A stretch of DNA of 64,000 nt, from positions 310,001 to 374,000 of the forward strand of contig JAXMCW010000004.1 in NCBI GenBank assembly GCA_046349155.1, given 5' to 3'. Positions 1 to 9,747 of this stretch are shown here, one piece after another (position 1 is the stretch's first letter; every line of letters begins with the position of its first letter). The translations under genes and the position numbers were made by a program. The notes under the pieces were generated by a model that saw nothing but the letters and a program-made list of their open reading frames with translations, did not search any database and was not told the DNA's origin. Source of the DNA: Alsobacter sp046349155. Lineage in GTDB: Bacteria > Pseudomonadota > Alphaproteobacteria > Rhizobiales > Beijerinckiaceae.

Positions 1-73
1 GATCGGCGCCCGCATGGAGGACATCCTCAAGAAGGAAGGCTACTACGACGGCAAGAAGGCGCTGCGCCAGTAA
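1..73 (+). CDS. Sugar ABC transporter substrate-binding protein, C-terminal tail (partial)
   Basis: Only the last 23 codons are present, in the frame starting at base 2 and ending with TAA at 71-73. The tail is charged and lysine-rich (ending DGKKALRQ), as is common at the end of family 1 periplasmic sugar-binding proteins. The family call rests mainly on context: two sugar permeases and an ATPase follow on the same strand and no other binding protein is visible for them. The tail alone would not identify it. Confidence 0.55.
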   Translation, partial: IGARMEDILKKEGYYDGKKALRQ

Positions 74-104
74 GCCGGAGCCCGGCCGGGGCAAGCGCTC
101 CATG

Positions 105-160
105 CCCCTCATCCTGAAGCGCCATGCGCCCACGCGCATGGCGTCCCGAAGGATGAGGGG
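105..160. repeat. 56-bp imperfect palindromic intergenic repeat
   Basis: The outer arms CCCCTCATCCT and AGGATGAGGGG are exact reverse complements. Inside them lies a second complementary pair (CGCCATGCG and CGCATGGCG) around a short loop. The element lies in the 382-bp gap between the binding-protein gene and the SIS gene. It looks like the REP/RPE-type palindromes scattered in Hyphomicrobiales genomes and may also act as a transcript-stabilising hairpin after the highly expressed binding-protein gene. Confidence 0.6.
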
Positions 161-199
161 ATCGAGCCTGTCCAGGCGACGGTCCGGGCGCGCTCTTCG

Positions 200-220
200 C
201 CTCTCCCCTCGCGGGAGAGG
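200..220. repeat. GC-rich hairpin inside the 74-455 intergenic gap
   Basis: CCTCTCCC and GGGAGAGG form an 8-bp perfect stem with a 5-base loop. The rest of the 74-455 gap, beyond this hairpin and the 105-160 palindrome, is GC-rich with further short complementary runs up to about 350. I see no convincing gene in it. It looks like degenerate extragenic repeat DNA. Confidence 0.4.
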
Positions 221-455
221 CCGGAGCGCCGGCGCGCCGGGACGGGGTGGACGAGGCTCGCGGGGCCAGGAGCGCAGGAACGGCTCCATGCCCGGCGCCA
301 CACCCACCCGCCCCTTGGCGACGAGCCGCCCCTCGAGGAGAGGGTGACGCGCGTCGGATGACCGGCGGCGGTCCCTTGCGGGATCGGGCGCGCCGGGCTC
401 ATTCTTTCCCACGATCACGCCGTCCCGAGATCGCGGACGGCGGCGGAACCACGCC

Positions 456-1010
456 ATGACGCAGACCCTCTACCAGGCGGCGCTCGACGATCTCGGCCGG
501 GTCTTCGACCGGATCGACCAGGCGCAGGTCGAACGCGCCGTCGACGAGATCGCGCGCGCCGGCAAGATCGCCCTCTACGGGCTCGGCCGCGAGGGCCTTC
601 AGATTCGCGGCCTGTGCATGCGTCTCTTCCACCTCGGCCTGAAGGTGGCGATGGTGGGCGACATGACGGCGCCGCATCTCGGACAGGGGGACCTGCTGAT
701 CGTCTCGGCGGGACCGGGCCAGTTCTCCACCGTCGACGCGCTGATGGGCGTGGCCCGGCGCGACGGCGCGCGAACCCTCGTGGTCACCGCGCAGCCGGAC
801 GGCGCCTCGGTCAAGGCGGCCGACGTGGTGCTCGCGATTCCCGCGCAGACCATGGCCGACGACACCGGTCCCTCCACCTCCGTCCTGCCCATGGGGTCGC
901 TCTTCGAGGGCGCCGAGTACATCCTGTTCGAGGTGATGATCCTCATGCTGCGCGAGAAGCTCGGCGTGACGCCCGAGCAGATGCGCGCCAACCACACCAA
1001 CCTGGAGTGA
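456..1010 (+). CDS. SIS-domain sugar isomerase, 6-phospho-3-hexuloisomerase-like
   Basis: This is a 184-residue protein, the usual size of 6-phospho-3-hexuloisomerases (HxlB), which interconvert 3-hexulose 6-phosphates and fructose 6-phosphate in the cytoplasm. A single SIS fold runs from about residue 30 to 165, with the phosphosugar loop GLGREGLQIRG near residues 42-52 and a second binding strand LIVSAGPGQ near 80-88. No 3-hexulose-6-phosphate synthase lies beside it, so the ribulose monophosphate pathway is not implied. It probably isomerises a phosphorylated sugar made by one of the kinases downstream. The stop is 8 bp before the first permease, so it is cotranscribed with the transporter. 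Confidence 0.8.
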   Translation: MTQTLYQAALDDLGRVFDRIDQAQVERAVDEIARAGKIALYGLGREGLQIRGLCMRLFHLGLKVAMVGDMTAPHLGQGDLLIVSAGPGQFSTVDALMGVARRDGARTLVVTAQPDGASVKAADVVLAIPAQTMADDTGPSTSVLPMGSLFEGAEYILFEVMILMLREKLGVTPEQMRANHTNLE

Positions 1011-1018
1011 GGCGCATC

Positions 1019-1981
1019 GTGTCGGGACCGGCGGCGGCAGCGGGCGGGGCGGAGGAGGCGAGGCGGTCGAAGCCGTCCGCCGCGCGCCGGCACCATCCCG
1101 GCTACGGGCGCTGGACCCCCTTATGGTTCCTTGCCCCGGCCGTGCTGGCGCTCTTCGCCATCGGCATCTACCCCACCATCTTCGCGGTGGTCACGTCGTT
1201 CCGGCGCTACAACATCACGCGCCGCGCCGACATGCTGGACGGCTACCCGTTCGTCGGCTTCGAGAACTACCTCAGGGTGCTCACGGACCAGACCTTCTGG
1301 GACAGCCTGCTGCTGACGGGACAGTTCTACCTGACGGTTGTGCCGATCCAGATCGCGCTGGGCGTCGGCATCGCGCTCATGCTGCACAGGCCCGGCTGGC
1401 CGCTGCTGCGCACGCTGGCGCGCGTCTCCCTCGTCGTGCCGCTCGCCACGACCTACGCGGTCGTGGGCCTGATCGGGCGGCTCATCTTCAACCGCGACTT
1501 CGGCGTCGCCAACCAGATCATGAGCTGGTTCGGCCTCGCCTCGTCCGACTGGCTGGGCAACACGACGGGAGCCTTCGTCGCCATCGTGGTGATGGACGTC
1601 TGGCAATGGACTCCCTTCGTGGCGCTGATCTTCCTGGCCGGCCTTTCCATGGTCCCGCCCGAGATCGAGGAGGCCGCCCGGCTGGAGACCAAGAGCCACT
1701 GGGCCATGCTGCGCCATGTGCAGCTTCCCTACCTGCTGCCCGGCCTCACGGCGGTGCTGATCCTGCGCTCGGCGGACGTGCTGAAGCTCTTCGACATGGT
1801 CTTCGTGATGACGCGCGGCGGACCGGGCTCGGCGACCGACCTTGTCTCCGTCTATGTGCAGCGCGTCGGCTTCAAGGTCTTCGACCTCGGGCTGGGCTCC
1901 GCGCAGGCCATCCTGCTGCTCGTCCTCACGATCGTGCTGAGCCGGATCTACATCAGGATTTTCTACCGGGAGATCGAGTGA
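1019..1981 (+). CDS. Sugar ABC transporter permease, MalF/UgpA type
   Basis: This is a 320-residue inner-membrane permease. I chose the GTG at 1019 because the reading frame upstream overlaps the SIS gene without family similarity, and the first membrane segment (WFLAPAVLALFAIGIYP) begins about 35 residues in. The EAA loop that contacts the ATPase reads EEAARLETKSHWAMLRHVQLP. About six membrane segments are visible. The TGA overlaps the ATG of the next permease by one base, so the two subunits are translationally coupled. The neighbouring kinases suggest a sugar or sugar alcohol as substrate. Confidence 0.88.
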   Translation: MSGPAAAAGGAEEARRSKPSAARRHHPGYGRWTPLWFLAPAVLALFAIGIYPTIFAVVTSFRRYNITRRADMLDGYPFVGFENYLRVLTDQTFWDSLLLTGQFYLTVVPIQIALGVGIALMLHRPGWPLLRTLARVSLVVPLATTYAVVGLIGRLIFNRDFGVANQIMSWFGLASSDWLGNTTGAFVAIVVMDVWQWTPFVALIFLAGLSMVPPEIEEAARLETKSHWAMLRHVQLPYLLPGLTAVLILRSADVLKLFDMVFVMTRGGPGSATDLVSVYVQRVGFKVFDLGLGSAQAILLLVLTIVLSRIYIRIFYREIE

Positions 1982-2805
1982 TGGAGAGCCGCACCCTGGG
2001 CCGCGCCCTGCACGCGCTCGGCCTTCTCGTCGTCCTCGCCTTCGCGCTGTTCCCCTTCTACTGGATGATCACGTCCAGCCTGAAGGACCAGACGGATCTG
2101 CTGGCCTCGCCGCCGGTGTGGTTCTTCCGCCCCACGCTCGCCAACTACGAGGACATCTTCGCCGATACGCGCGTCACCACGGCGGTGCTGAACTCGTTCA
2201 TCGTCGCGAGCGCGACCACGGTGCTGGCCGTGCTGCTGGGCACGCCCGCCGCCTATGCGCTGGCCCGCTTCGAGTTCCGCGGCAAGGCGGACCTGTGGTT
2301 CTGGTTCATCTCCAACCGCATGATCAGCCCCATCGTGCTGGCGCTGCCGGTCTACCTGCTCGCCAAGCAGGTGAATCTGCTCAACACGCACCTCGTCCTG
2401 GTGCTGATCTACCTCACCTTCACCCTGCCCATCGTGGTGTGGATCTGCACGGACCAGTTCCGCTCCATCCCGCCTGACCTCGAGCAATCCGCGCGGCTCG
2501 AGGGGGCGGACCAGTTCACGATCTTCCGCCGCATCTATCTGCCGCTCGGGCTGCCGGGCGTGGCGGTGTCGGCCATCTTCGCCTTCATCTTCTCGTGGAA
2601 CGAGCTGCTCTACGCGCTCGTGCTCATCACCAGCCAGAACCTGAAGACCGCGCCGGTCGTGGCCACCAACTTCATGTCGGGCTATGAACTGCCGTGGGGG
2701 AAGATCATGGCCACGGGCACGGTCATCGTGCTGCCGGTCACGCTCTTCGCCCTCGTCGTCTCGCGTCACATGGTGAGCGGCCTCACCATGGGCGCCACGA
2801 AGTAG
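1981..2805 (+). CDS. Sugar ABC transporter permease, MalG/UgpE type
   Basis: This is the second permease half, 274 residues. It begins at the ATG sharing its first base with the stop of the previous gene. Six hydrophobic segments are visible. The EAA motif reads LEQSARLEGADQFTIFRRIYLP, and the C-terminus is the usual VSGLTMGATK. It pairs with the preceding permease to form the channel, powered by the ATPase encoded at 5410-6495. Confidence 0.88.
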   Translation: MESRTLGRALHALGLLVVLAFALFPFYWMITSSLKDQTDLLASPPVWFFRPTLANYEDIFADTRVTTAVLNSFIVASATTVLAVLLGTPAAYALARFEFRGKADLWFWFISNRMISPIVLALPVYLLAKQVNLLNTHLVLVLIYLTFTLPIVVWICTDQFRSIPPDLEQSARLEGADQFTIFRRIYLPLGLPGVAVSAIFAFIFSWNELLYALVLITSQNLKTAPVVATNFMSGYELPWGKIMATGTVIVLPVTLFALVVSRHMVSGLTMGATK

Positions 2806-2821
2806 GCCGGCCGAGGAACCC

Positions 2822-3805
2822 GTGAGCCAGACCGACACCCGCGCCGGCGTTCCCGCCAGCCTCGTGAAGTCCGCCCAGGAGGCGGCTGAGGCGCAGACGA
2901 TCGCGCGCGTGGCCTGGTACTATTATGTCGGCGGCATGACGCAGCAGGAGATCGCCGATCGGCTCGGCCTGACGCGCCTGCGCGTCAACCGCATCGTCGG
3001 CCAGGCACGCGCCGACGGCTCCGTCCGCATCGAGGTGAAGCTGCCGCTCGCCTCCTGCGTCGCCCTGGAGGAGCGGCTCAAGGCGCGCTACGGGCTCGAC
3101 GACGTCAGCGTCGTGCCGCACATCGACGATCCCGACCTGCTGCAGCAGTCGATCGGCGAGGCGGCGGGGATCATGCTGGATCCGCTGCTGCGCGACGGGG
3201 TGGGGCTCGGCGTGGGCTGGGGACGCACCCTGCGCGCCGCCGTGCGCACGCTCACGGCGCGGCGCTTCCAGGAGAGCTGGGTCGTCTCCCTGATGGGTGG
3301 CCTCACGCGCGGCTCGGGCACCAACACGTTCGAGGTCGCCACGGAGTTTTCCCGCAACCTCGGAGGGGACTGCTACTATGTCGCCGCGCCCATCTACTGC
3401 CCCTCCGTCGAGAGCCGCTCGACGCTGCTGACGCATTACGGCCTCGCCGAGGTCATGCGCCGGGCCCGCGAGGCCGACGTCGCCATTGTCGCCGTCGGCG
3501 ACCTGTCGTCCCGCTCGCTGCTCGCCTCCACCCACATCGTGTCCGAGAACCTCGAGGAGCTGCGCAGGGCGGGCGCGGTGGGCGACATCCTCGGGACCTT
3601 CCTCGACGAGTACGGGCGGCCCATCGACCATTCGCTCAACCGCCGCGTGATGGCCCTGGCGCCGGGCGAGCTCAAGGCCATTCCGTCCTCGATCCTCGCC
3701 TCCGGCGGCGAGAACAAGCTTGCCATCGTCCGGGCCGTGCTCAATGCCGGCTACATCCGGCGGCTCGTCACCGACGAGCGCGTGGCGGCGGGCCTCTTCG
3801 CATGA
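2822..3805 (+). CDS. SorC/DeoR-type sugar-binding transcriptional regulator
   Basis: The 327-residue protein has an N-terminal helix-turn-helix near residues 30-60 (YYVGGMTQQEIADRLGLTR) followed by a SorC-type sugar-phosphate effector domain filling the remainder. The start is GTG at 2822, 16 bp after the permease. SorC-family proteins usually respond to a phosphorylated sugar, which fits the kinases in the same operon. It overlaps the next gene in an ATGA junction, so it is cotranscribed with the genes it probably controls. Confidence 0.85.
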   Translation: MSQTDTRAGVPASLVKSAQEAAEAQTIARVAWYYYVGGMTQQEIADRLGLTRLRVNRIVGQARADGSVRIEVKLPLASCVALEERLKARYGLDDVSVVPHIDDPDLLQQSIGEAAGIMLDPLLRDGVGLGVGWGRTLRAAVRTLTARRFQESWVVSLMGGLTRGSGTNTFEVATEFSRNLGGDCYYVAAPIYCPSVESRSTLLTHYGLAEVMRRAREADVAIVAVGDLSSRSLLASTHIVSENLEELRRAGAVGDILGTFLDEYGRPIDHSLNRRVMALAPGELKAIPSSILASGGENKLAIVRAVLNAGYIRRLVTDERVAAGLFA

Positions 3806-5394
3806 CGAGGCTCCTCGCCGTCGACGTCGGGACGCTCTCCGCGCGCGCCGGGCTGTTCGATCCGCATGGCCGGCTCGTCGCCGCCGCGAGCGCGCCCTTC
3901 GCGCTGCTGAAGCCCGCCGAGCATCACGCCGTCTACCGGATGGACGAGATCTGGCAGGCGGTGGTGCTCGCCGTGCGCGATGCGCTCGCCGCCGAGCCCG
4001 GCGCCGAGCGCGAGGTCCGCGGCCTCGCCTTCGACGCCACGTCCTCCGTTCATGTCGCGGCGGAGGGCGGGCGTCCGCTCGACGGCGACGCTGACGTCGT
4101 CTGCTGGATGGACCATCGCGGCGAGGCGGAGGCCGAGGAGATCGGGCGTAGCGGCGATCGATACCTCGCCTATGTCGGCGGCAGCGTCTCGCCGGAGATG
4201 CACCTGCCCAAGCTTCTCTGGCTCAAGCGCAACCGGCCCGCGGCGTGGGCGCGCGTCACCGCCGTGCGCGACCTCTGCGACGAGCTCGCGCGGCGGGCGA
4301 CCGGCCTCGACCGCCAATCCGTCTGCGGGCTCGCCTGCAAGTTCCCCTACCTGCCGGCCGATCCCGAGCCCTGGCGGCGCGGCCTGCTTCGCGACCTCGG
4401 CATCGCCGATTTGCTCGATCGCGGCGCGCTGGCGCAGCCGCCCGGCCGTGTCGGCGAGCGGCACGGGACGGTCTCGGCGCAGGCGGCCGCGGAGCTCGGC
4501 CTGCAGGCCGGCACCCCCGTGGCGGTCGGGCTGATCGACGCCGAGGCCGGCGCGCTCGGCGTGCTCGGCCGCGGCTTCCGCGCGGTCATGAACCGAACGC
4601 TCGCGCTGATCGGCGGAACCTCGACCTGCTACATGAGCTTCGCCTCCGACGAGCGGCGCGTGCCCGGCGTCTGGGGTCCCTTCAGGGATGCCGTCTTTCC
4701 GGGCTTCTGGATGCACGAGGCCGGCCAGAGCCTGTCCGGCTCGGCGCTCGACGCCGTGCTCGCCCAGCACCCTGCCAGCCTTGCCGGGCCCTCGGCCGAA
4801 GGCCATGCCGAGACGGCGCGCCGCGTGCTGGCGCGCCTCGACGAGGAGGGCCCCGCCTTCGGCGCGCGCCGCCACATCGTGCCCGACTGGCTGGGCAACC
4901 GCGCGCCGCTGGGCGACGGGACCGTGCGCGCGCTCGTGACGGGGGTCGGCGAGGAGACCTCGGAGCGCTCCTTCCTCGAGCACTATTATGCGACCGCGCG
5001 CGCCCTCGTGCTGCAGAGCCGCCAGATCGTCGAGCACCTCAACGCGCATGGCTACGCCATCGACCGCGTGGCGCTGGCGGGGGGCCACCTCAAGAACCCG
5101 CTGCTCCTGCGTCTCTACCGCGACGGCCTCGGCGCGCGCGTGGTGCTCTCGGAGGCGCCCGAGCAGGTGCTGCTCGGCACCGCCATGGTGGCGTCCGTGG
5201 CCGCCGGGCTGCAGCCCGATCTCTTCGCCGCGCTCGACGCCATGGCGCCGGAGCAGCGCGAGATCGAGGCGGATCCCGCCTGGGCGCGGGCCCATGACGC
5301 ATCCTACCGCATCTACAAGACGCTCTTTGCCGTGCGCAATGAAACGCACGCCGAGGCCCGGGCCTTTCTCGCGGCGGCGGCGCAAGACCAGTGA
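3802..5394 (+). CDS. FGGY-family carbohydrate kinase, ribulokinase-like
   Basis: This 530-residue cytoplasmic kinase should transfer phosphate from ATP to a ketose or polyol. The N-terminal phosphate loop is LLAVDVGTLSARAGLFD. The substrate region carries AFDATSSVHV and WMDHRGEAEAEEI, and the C-terminal ATP-side motif is ALAGGHLKNPLLLRLYRDGL. These details resemble the D-ribulokinase/ribulokinase branch rather than xylulokinase or glycerol kinase. The ATG overlaps the regulator stop (ATGA). The operon also carries a xylulokinase, so two FGGY kinases act on related substrates or successive branches. The exact sugar cannot be read from sequence. Confidence 0.82.
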   Translation: MTRLLAVDVGTLSARAGLFDPHGRLVAAASAPFALLKPAEHHAVYRMDEIWQAVVLAVRDALAAEPGAEREVRGLAFDATSSVHVAAEGGRPLDGDADVVCWMDHRGEAEAEEIGRSGDRYLAYVGGSVSPEMHLPKLLWLKRNRPAAWARVTAVRDLCDELARRATGLDRQSVCGLACKFPYLPADPEPWRRGLLRDLGIADLLDRGALAQPPGRVGERHGTVSAQAAAELGLQAGTPVAVGLIDAEAGALGVLGRGFRAVMNRTLALIGGTSTCYMSFASDERRVPGVWGPFRDAVFPGFWMHEAGQSLSGSALDAVLAQHPASLAGPSAEGHAETARRVLARLDEEGPAFGARRHIVPDWLGNRAPLGDGTVRALVTGVGEETSERSFLEHYYATARALVLQSRQIVEHLNAHGYAIDRVALAGGHLKNPLLLRLYRDGLGARVVLSEAPEQVLLGTAMVASVAAGLQPDLFAALDAMAPEQREIEADPAWARAHDASYRIYKTLFAVRNETHAEARAFLAAAAQDQ

Positions 5395-5409
5395 CGGAGT
5401 GACCGGGCC

Positions 5410-6495
<1,086 letters not shown>

Positions 6496-6505
6496 GGCAC
6501 GTCCC

Positions 6506-7975
6506 ATGGCTACCTTCCTCGGCATCGACGTCGGCACCTCCTCCATCAAGGCCATCCTGCTCGACGAGCGGCAGACACTCCTCGCCGAGGCCGGCGCGCC
6601 GCTCGCCGTGGAACGCCCGCATCCCCTCTGGTCGGAGCAGGACCCCGAGGCCTGGTGGCAGGCGACCTGCCAGGCTGTCGCGGAGATCCGTGCGCGCCAT
6701 CCCGACAGGATGGCCGAGGTGGAAGGCATCGGCCTCTCCGGCCAGCAGCACGGCGCGACCCTGCTCGCGGCGGACGGCTCCGTGCTGCGGCCCTGCATCC
6801 TGTGGAACGACGGCCGCTCGGGCGCGGAATGCCGTGAACTCCTGGAGCGCGTGCCGGACTTCATGGCGCGTTCCTCCAACATCACCATGCCCGGCTTCAC
6901 GGCCCCCAAGCTCCTGTGGGTGGCCAGGCACGAGCCTGACGTCTTCGCCCGCGTGGCGACCGTGCTCCTGCCCAAGGACTACGTGCGCTTCCGCATGACG
7001 GGCGCCCGCGTCTCCGAGATGTCCGACTCCGCGGGGACCTTGTGGATGGACGTCGCTCACCGGCGCTGGGACGACGTGCTGATCGAGGCCTGCGGCCTCA
7101 CCCGCGCGGCCATGCCGGACCTCGTGGAGGGCTCGGAGATCTCCGCCACGCTGTCCCCGGAGGTCTCGCAGCTCTGGGGGATGGGCGGCCGGCCCGTGCC
7201 GGTGGCGGGCGGCGGCGGCGACAATGCCTGCTCGGCGGTCGGCATCGGCGCGACGCGCGAGGGCGACGGCTTCCTGTCGCTGGGGACGTCCGGCGTCGTC
7301 TTCGCCACCACGGACAGGCCCGTCGCCCTGCCCGAGCGCACGCTGCACGCCTTCTGCCACGCCCTGCCCGGGCGCTGGCACGGCATGGCGGTGACGCTGT
7401 CTGGCGCGCTGTCGCTCTCCTGGCTGGCCGGCCTGCTCGGCGCGTCCGGCGACATTCCCGGCCTCGTCGCCAAGGCCGAGGACTTCGCCAGGGACCCCGT
7501 GCGCGTCGCCCATGCGCCGATGTTCCTGCCCTACCTGACGGGCGAGCGCACCCCGCACAACGATCCCAACGCGACCGCGCATCTCGCGGGCCTGCGGGTG
7601 GAGCACGATCAGGGCGCGCTCACCTACGCCGTGCTCGAGGGCGTCGCCTTCGCGCTGGCCGATTGTCTCGACGTGCTGGTCGCGGCCGGCGCGCCGCCGC
7701 GCCAGTGCATGCTGGTCGGCGGCGGTTCGCGCAGCGCCTTCTGGGCCCAGGTGATCGCCGACGCCACCGGCCTGACCCTGGACGTGCCCGCCGGCGCCGA
7801 AGTCGGCGCCGCCTTCGGCGCGGCGCGGTTGGGCATGCTGGCGGCGGGCGGCAGTGAGGCGGAGGTCTGCGGGAAGCCGTCGGTGCGTCGGCGCGTGGAG
7901 CCGGGCCTGCTCGACGCGGCGCTCGTCGCCCGGCGCAAGGCCGCGACGCTGGCGCTCTATTCCGGCAGGGCCTGA
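6506..7975 (+). CDS. xylB: Xylulokinase (FGGY family)
   Basis: This 489-residue kinase phosphorylates D-xylulose to xylulose 5-phosphate, feeding the pentose phosphate pathway. It starts FLGIDVGTSSIKAILLD. It carries GLSGQQHGATLL and ILWNDGRS near the substrate site, GFTAPKLLW, and the ATP-side LVGGGSRSAFWAQ. Length and motifs match bacterial XylB throughout. It is the last gene of the operon. Its 3' end overlaps the convergent sigma-factor gene by 19 bp, so there is no room for a conventional terminator between them. With the transporter this suggests uptake of a pentitol or pentose entering through xylulose, but no dehydrogenase is visible here. Confidence 0.9.
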   Translation: MATFLGIDVGTSSIKAILLDERQTLLAEAGAPLAVERPHPLWSEQDPEAWWQATCQAVAEIRARHPDRMAEVEGIGLSGQQHGATLLAADGSVLRPCILWNDGRSGAECRELLERVPDFMARSSNITMPGFTAPKLLWVARHEPDVFARVATVLLPKDYVRFRMTGARVSEMSDSAGTLWMDVAHRRWDDVLIEACGLTRAAMPDLVEGSEISATLSPEVSQLWGMGGRPVPVAGGGGDNACSAVGIGATREGDGFLSLGTSGVVFATTDRPVALPERTLHAFCHALPGRWHGMAVTLSGALSLSWLAGLLGASGDIPGLVAKAEDFARDPVRVAHAPMFLPYLTGERTPHNDPNATAHLAGLRVEHDQGALTYAVLEGVAFALADCLDVLVAAGAPPRQCMLVGGGSRSAFWAQVIADATGLTLDVPAGAEVGAAFGAARLGMLAAGGSEAEVCGKPSVRRRVEPGLLDAALVARRKAATLALYSGRA

Positions 7976-9213
7976 GACGCCGCTTCGCCGAGCTTGTCGA
8001 GGTGCATGCGGATATGCGCCGCCTCGGCCGGCGTGCCCGCCAGCGCGATGGCGCGGCCAAAGGCGACGCGCGCCTCCTCGCGGCGGCCGAGCTGCTGCAG
8101 CAGCGAGCCCCTGACGCCGAAGAAATGAAAATACCCCGAGAGCGGGCGTTCCAGCGGCTCGATCAGCGCCAACGCGGCTTCGGCGCCGCGCACGCGGGAG
8201 ACGGCCACGGCCCGGTTCAGCGTCACGACGGGGGAGGGCGACAGCCGCTCCAGCGTGGCATAGAGCAGGTCGATCTGCGCCCAGTCCGTGTCGGCCGGCG
8301 TCGCGGCGCCGGCATGCAGCGCCGCGATGGCGGCCTGGACCTGGTAGGGCCCGGGATTGCGGTGCCGCATGGCCTTGTCGAGCAGCGCCATGCCTTCCGC
8401 GATCGCGCCGCGATCCCAGCGGCCGCGGTCCTGGTCGTCGAGCAGGATGACCTGGCCCTGCGCATCGAAACGCGCCTCGCGGCGGGAATGCTGCAGCAGC
8501 ATCAGCGCCAGTAGGCCCATCAGCTCCGGCTCGGCCGGGAAGAGCCGCAGCAGCAGGCGGGCGAGCCGGATCGCCTCGTCGCACAACGGCGCGCGGTCGG
8601 GGTCCCGGCCGCCCGAATAGCCCTCGTTGAAGACGAGGTAGAGCATGGCCGCGACGGCGGCGACGCGCTCCGCCCTCTCCGCCGCGCCGGGCGTCTCGAA
8701 GGGCACGTCGGCCCGCGCGATCCGGCCCTTCGCACGCGTGATGCGCTGCTCCATCGCCGCCTCGCTGACCAGGAAGGCGCGCGCGATCTGGCGGACCCCG
8801 AGCCCGGAGACGATGCGCAAAGCGAGCGCGATCTGCTGGGTGGCCGGCAGGTCCGGATGGCAGCAGATGAAGAGCAGCCGCAGCACGTCGTCGCGGTAGT
8901 GCGAGCCGTCGATTTCCTCCGCGAGGCTCTCCTCGGCGTCGCCGAGGTTCGACAGCGCGGCCTCGTCCGGCAGCGCCTCGAGCCTGCTGCGCTTGCGTAC
9001 GGCGTCGATGGCGACGTTGCGCCCCACGAAGATCAGCCAGGCCGCGGGATCGCGCGGCGGACCGTTCTTCGGCCAGGTGCGCAGCGCGCGCAGGCAGGCC
9101 TCCTGGAAGGCCTCCTCGGCGAGGTCGAGATCGCGGAAATAGCGCAGGAGCGCGCTGACGGCCTGCGGGCGCGCGCCCGAGAGCGCGGCCTCGATCCAGT
9201 CGATGTCGCTCAC
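7957..9213 (-). CDS. ECF42-type RNA polymerase sigma factor with long C-terminal extension
   Basis: This 418-residue protein has region 2 (YFRDLDLAEEAFQEACLRAL, WLIFVGRNVAIDAVRKR) within the first 70 residues. Region 4 (ALRIVSGLGVRQIARAFL, SEAAMEQRITRAKGRI) lies near residues 125-165. A roughly 240-residue C-terminal domain follows, rich in helix-turn-helix/TPR-like repeats. The extension and the adjacent YCII/DGPF gene define the ECF42 group, in which the extension rather than a membrane anti-sigma factor is thought to control activity. The start is GTG at 9213, forming a GTGA overlap with the upstream YCII gene. Confidence 0.85.
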   Translation of the reverse strand: MSDIDWIEAALSGARPQAVSALLRYFRDLDLAEEAFQEACLRALRTWPKNGPPRDPAAWLIFVGRNVAIDAVRKRSRLEALPDEAALSNLGDAEESLAEEIDGSHYRDDVLRLLFICCHPDLPATQQIALALRIVSGLGVRQIARAFLVSEAAMEQRITRAKGRIARADVPFETPGAAERAERVAAVAAMLYLVFNEGYSGGRDPDRAPLCDEAIRLARLLLRLFPAEPELMGLLALMLLQHSRREARFDAQGQVILLDDQDRGRWDRGAIAEGMALLDKAMRHRNPGPYQVQAAIAALHAGAATPADTDWAQIDLLYATLERLSPSPVVTLNRAVAVSRVRGAEAALALIEPLERPLSGYFHFFGVRGSLLQQLGRREEARVAFGRAIALAGTPAEAAHIRMHLDKLGEAASQALPE

Positions 9214-9587
9214 GATCCCGCTCCCGCCGCGCCCGGCCTGAACAGGGAGACGGGGCGGATCTCGTAGCTCCCGCCGGGATTGGCCGCGCCGAGCTCCTTG
9301 GCCACGCCGAGCGCCTCGTCGAGGTCCTTGCAGTCGAGGATGTAGAAGCCGAGCAGCTGCTCCTTCGTCTCCGCGAAGGGGCCGTCGATCACGAGGGGCG
9401 GGTCCCGGTCCTTGCGCAGCGTCGTCGCCGTGCCGGTCGGCATCAGCCGCGCCACGGGGCCGAGCCGGCCCTCCCGGGCCAGCCTCTCCTGCACGACGGC
9501 GAGCCTGGCGAGCACCGCGTCGTCCTCCTCCCGCGTCCAGGAGCAGACGACGTCCTCGGAATGGTAGCACAGGATGGCGTAGAGCAT
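9210..9587 (-). CDS. YCII/DGPF-domain protein, partner of the ECF42 sigma factor
   Basis: This 125-residue protein consists of one YCII domain with the diagnostic DGPF in VIDGPFAETKEQLLGFYIL. I chose the ATG at 9587 because AGGGAGG lies 8 bases upstream and the family starts MLYAILCYHSE. DGPF proteins are the usual targets and operon partners of ECF42 sigma factors. Their biochemical role is unproven, though YCII folds can act as small lyases or dehydrochlorinases. It is translationally coupled to the sigma factor. Confidence 0.85.
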   Translation of the reverse strand: MLYAILCYHSEDVVCSWTREEDDAVLARLAVVQERLAREGRLGPVARLMPTGTATTLRKDRDPPLVIDGPFAETKEQLLGFYILDCKDLDEALGVAKELGAANPGGSYEIRPVSLFRPGAAGAGS

Positions 9588-9608
9588 TGTGGTCCTCCCT
9601 GGTCCGAG

Positions 9609-9635
9609 GACGCGGCAAAAGGCCGTGTCCCGACA
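9609..9635 (-). promoter_or_regulatory. Putative ECF42-type promoter for the YCII-sigma pair
   Basis: Reading leftward, TGTCGG (9635-9630) is followed after 17 bases by CGTC (9612-9609), about 22 bases before the YCII start codon. This resembles the TGTCG / CGTC-like elements reported for ECF42 promoters and would make the pair autoregulated. It is inferred from one site only. Confidence 0.4.
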
Positions 9636-9747
9636 GTTTCGAGGCGGTTTTTCGGAGGCCGCCTGCATACCGTTAATTTGAGCGGTTTAGCGTGCGGGAT
9701 CTTTAATGGGCGCGTGCCAATGATGGATTGGATTTAAGGACCTACGG

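Noticed and set aside
9588..9668. Longer N-terminus for the YCII protein from an upstream ATG
   Set aside because: The 27 extra residues are not family-like, while ATG 9587 has an excellent ribosome site.
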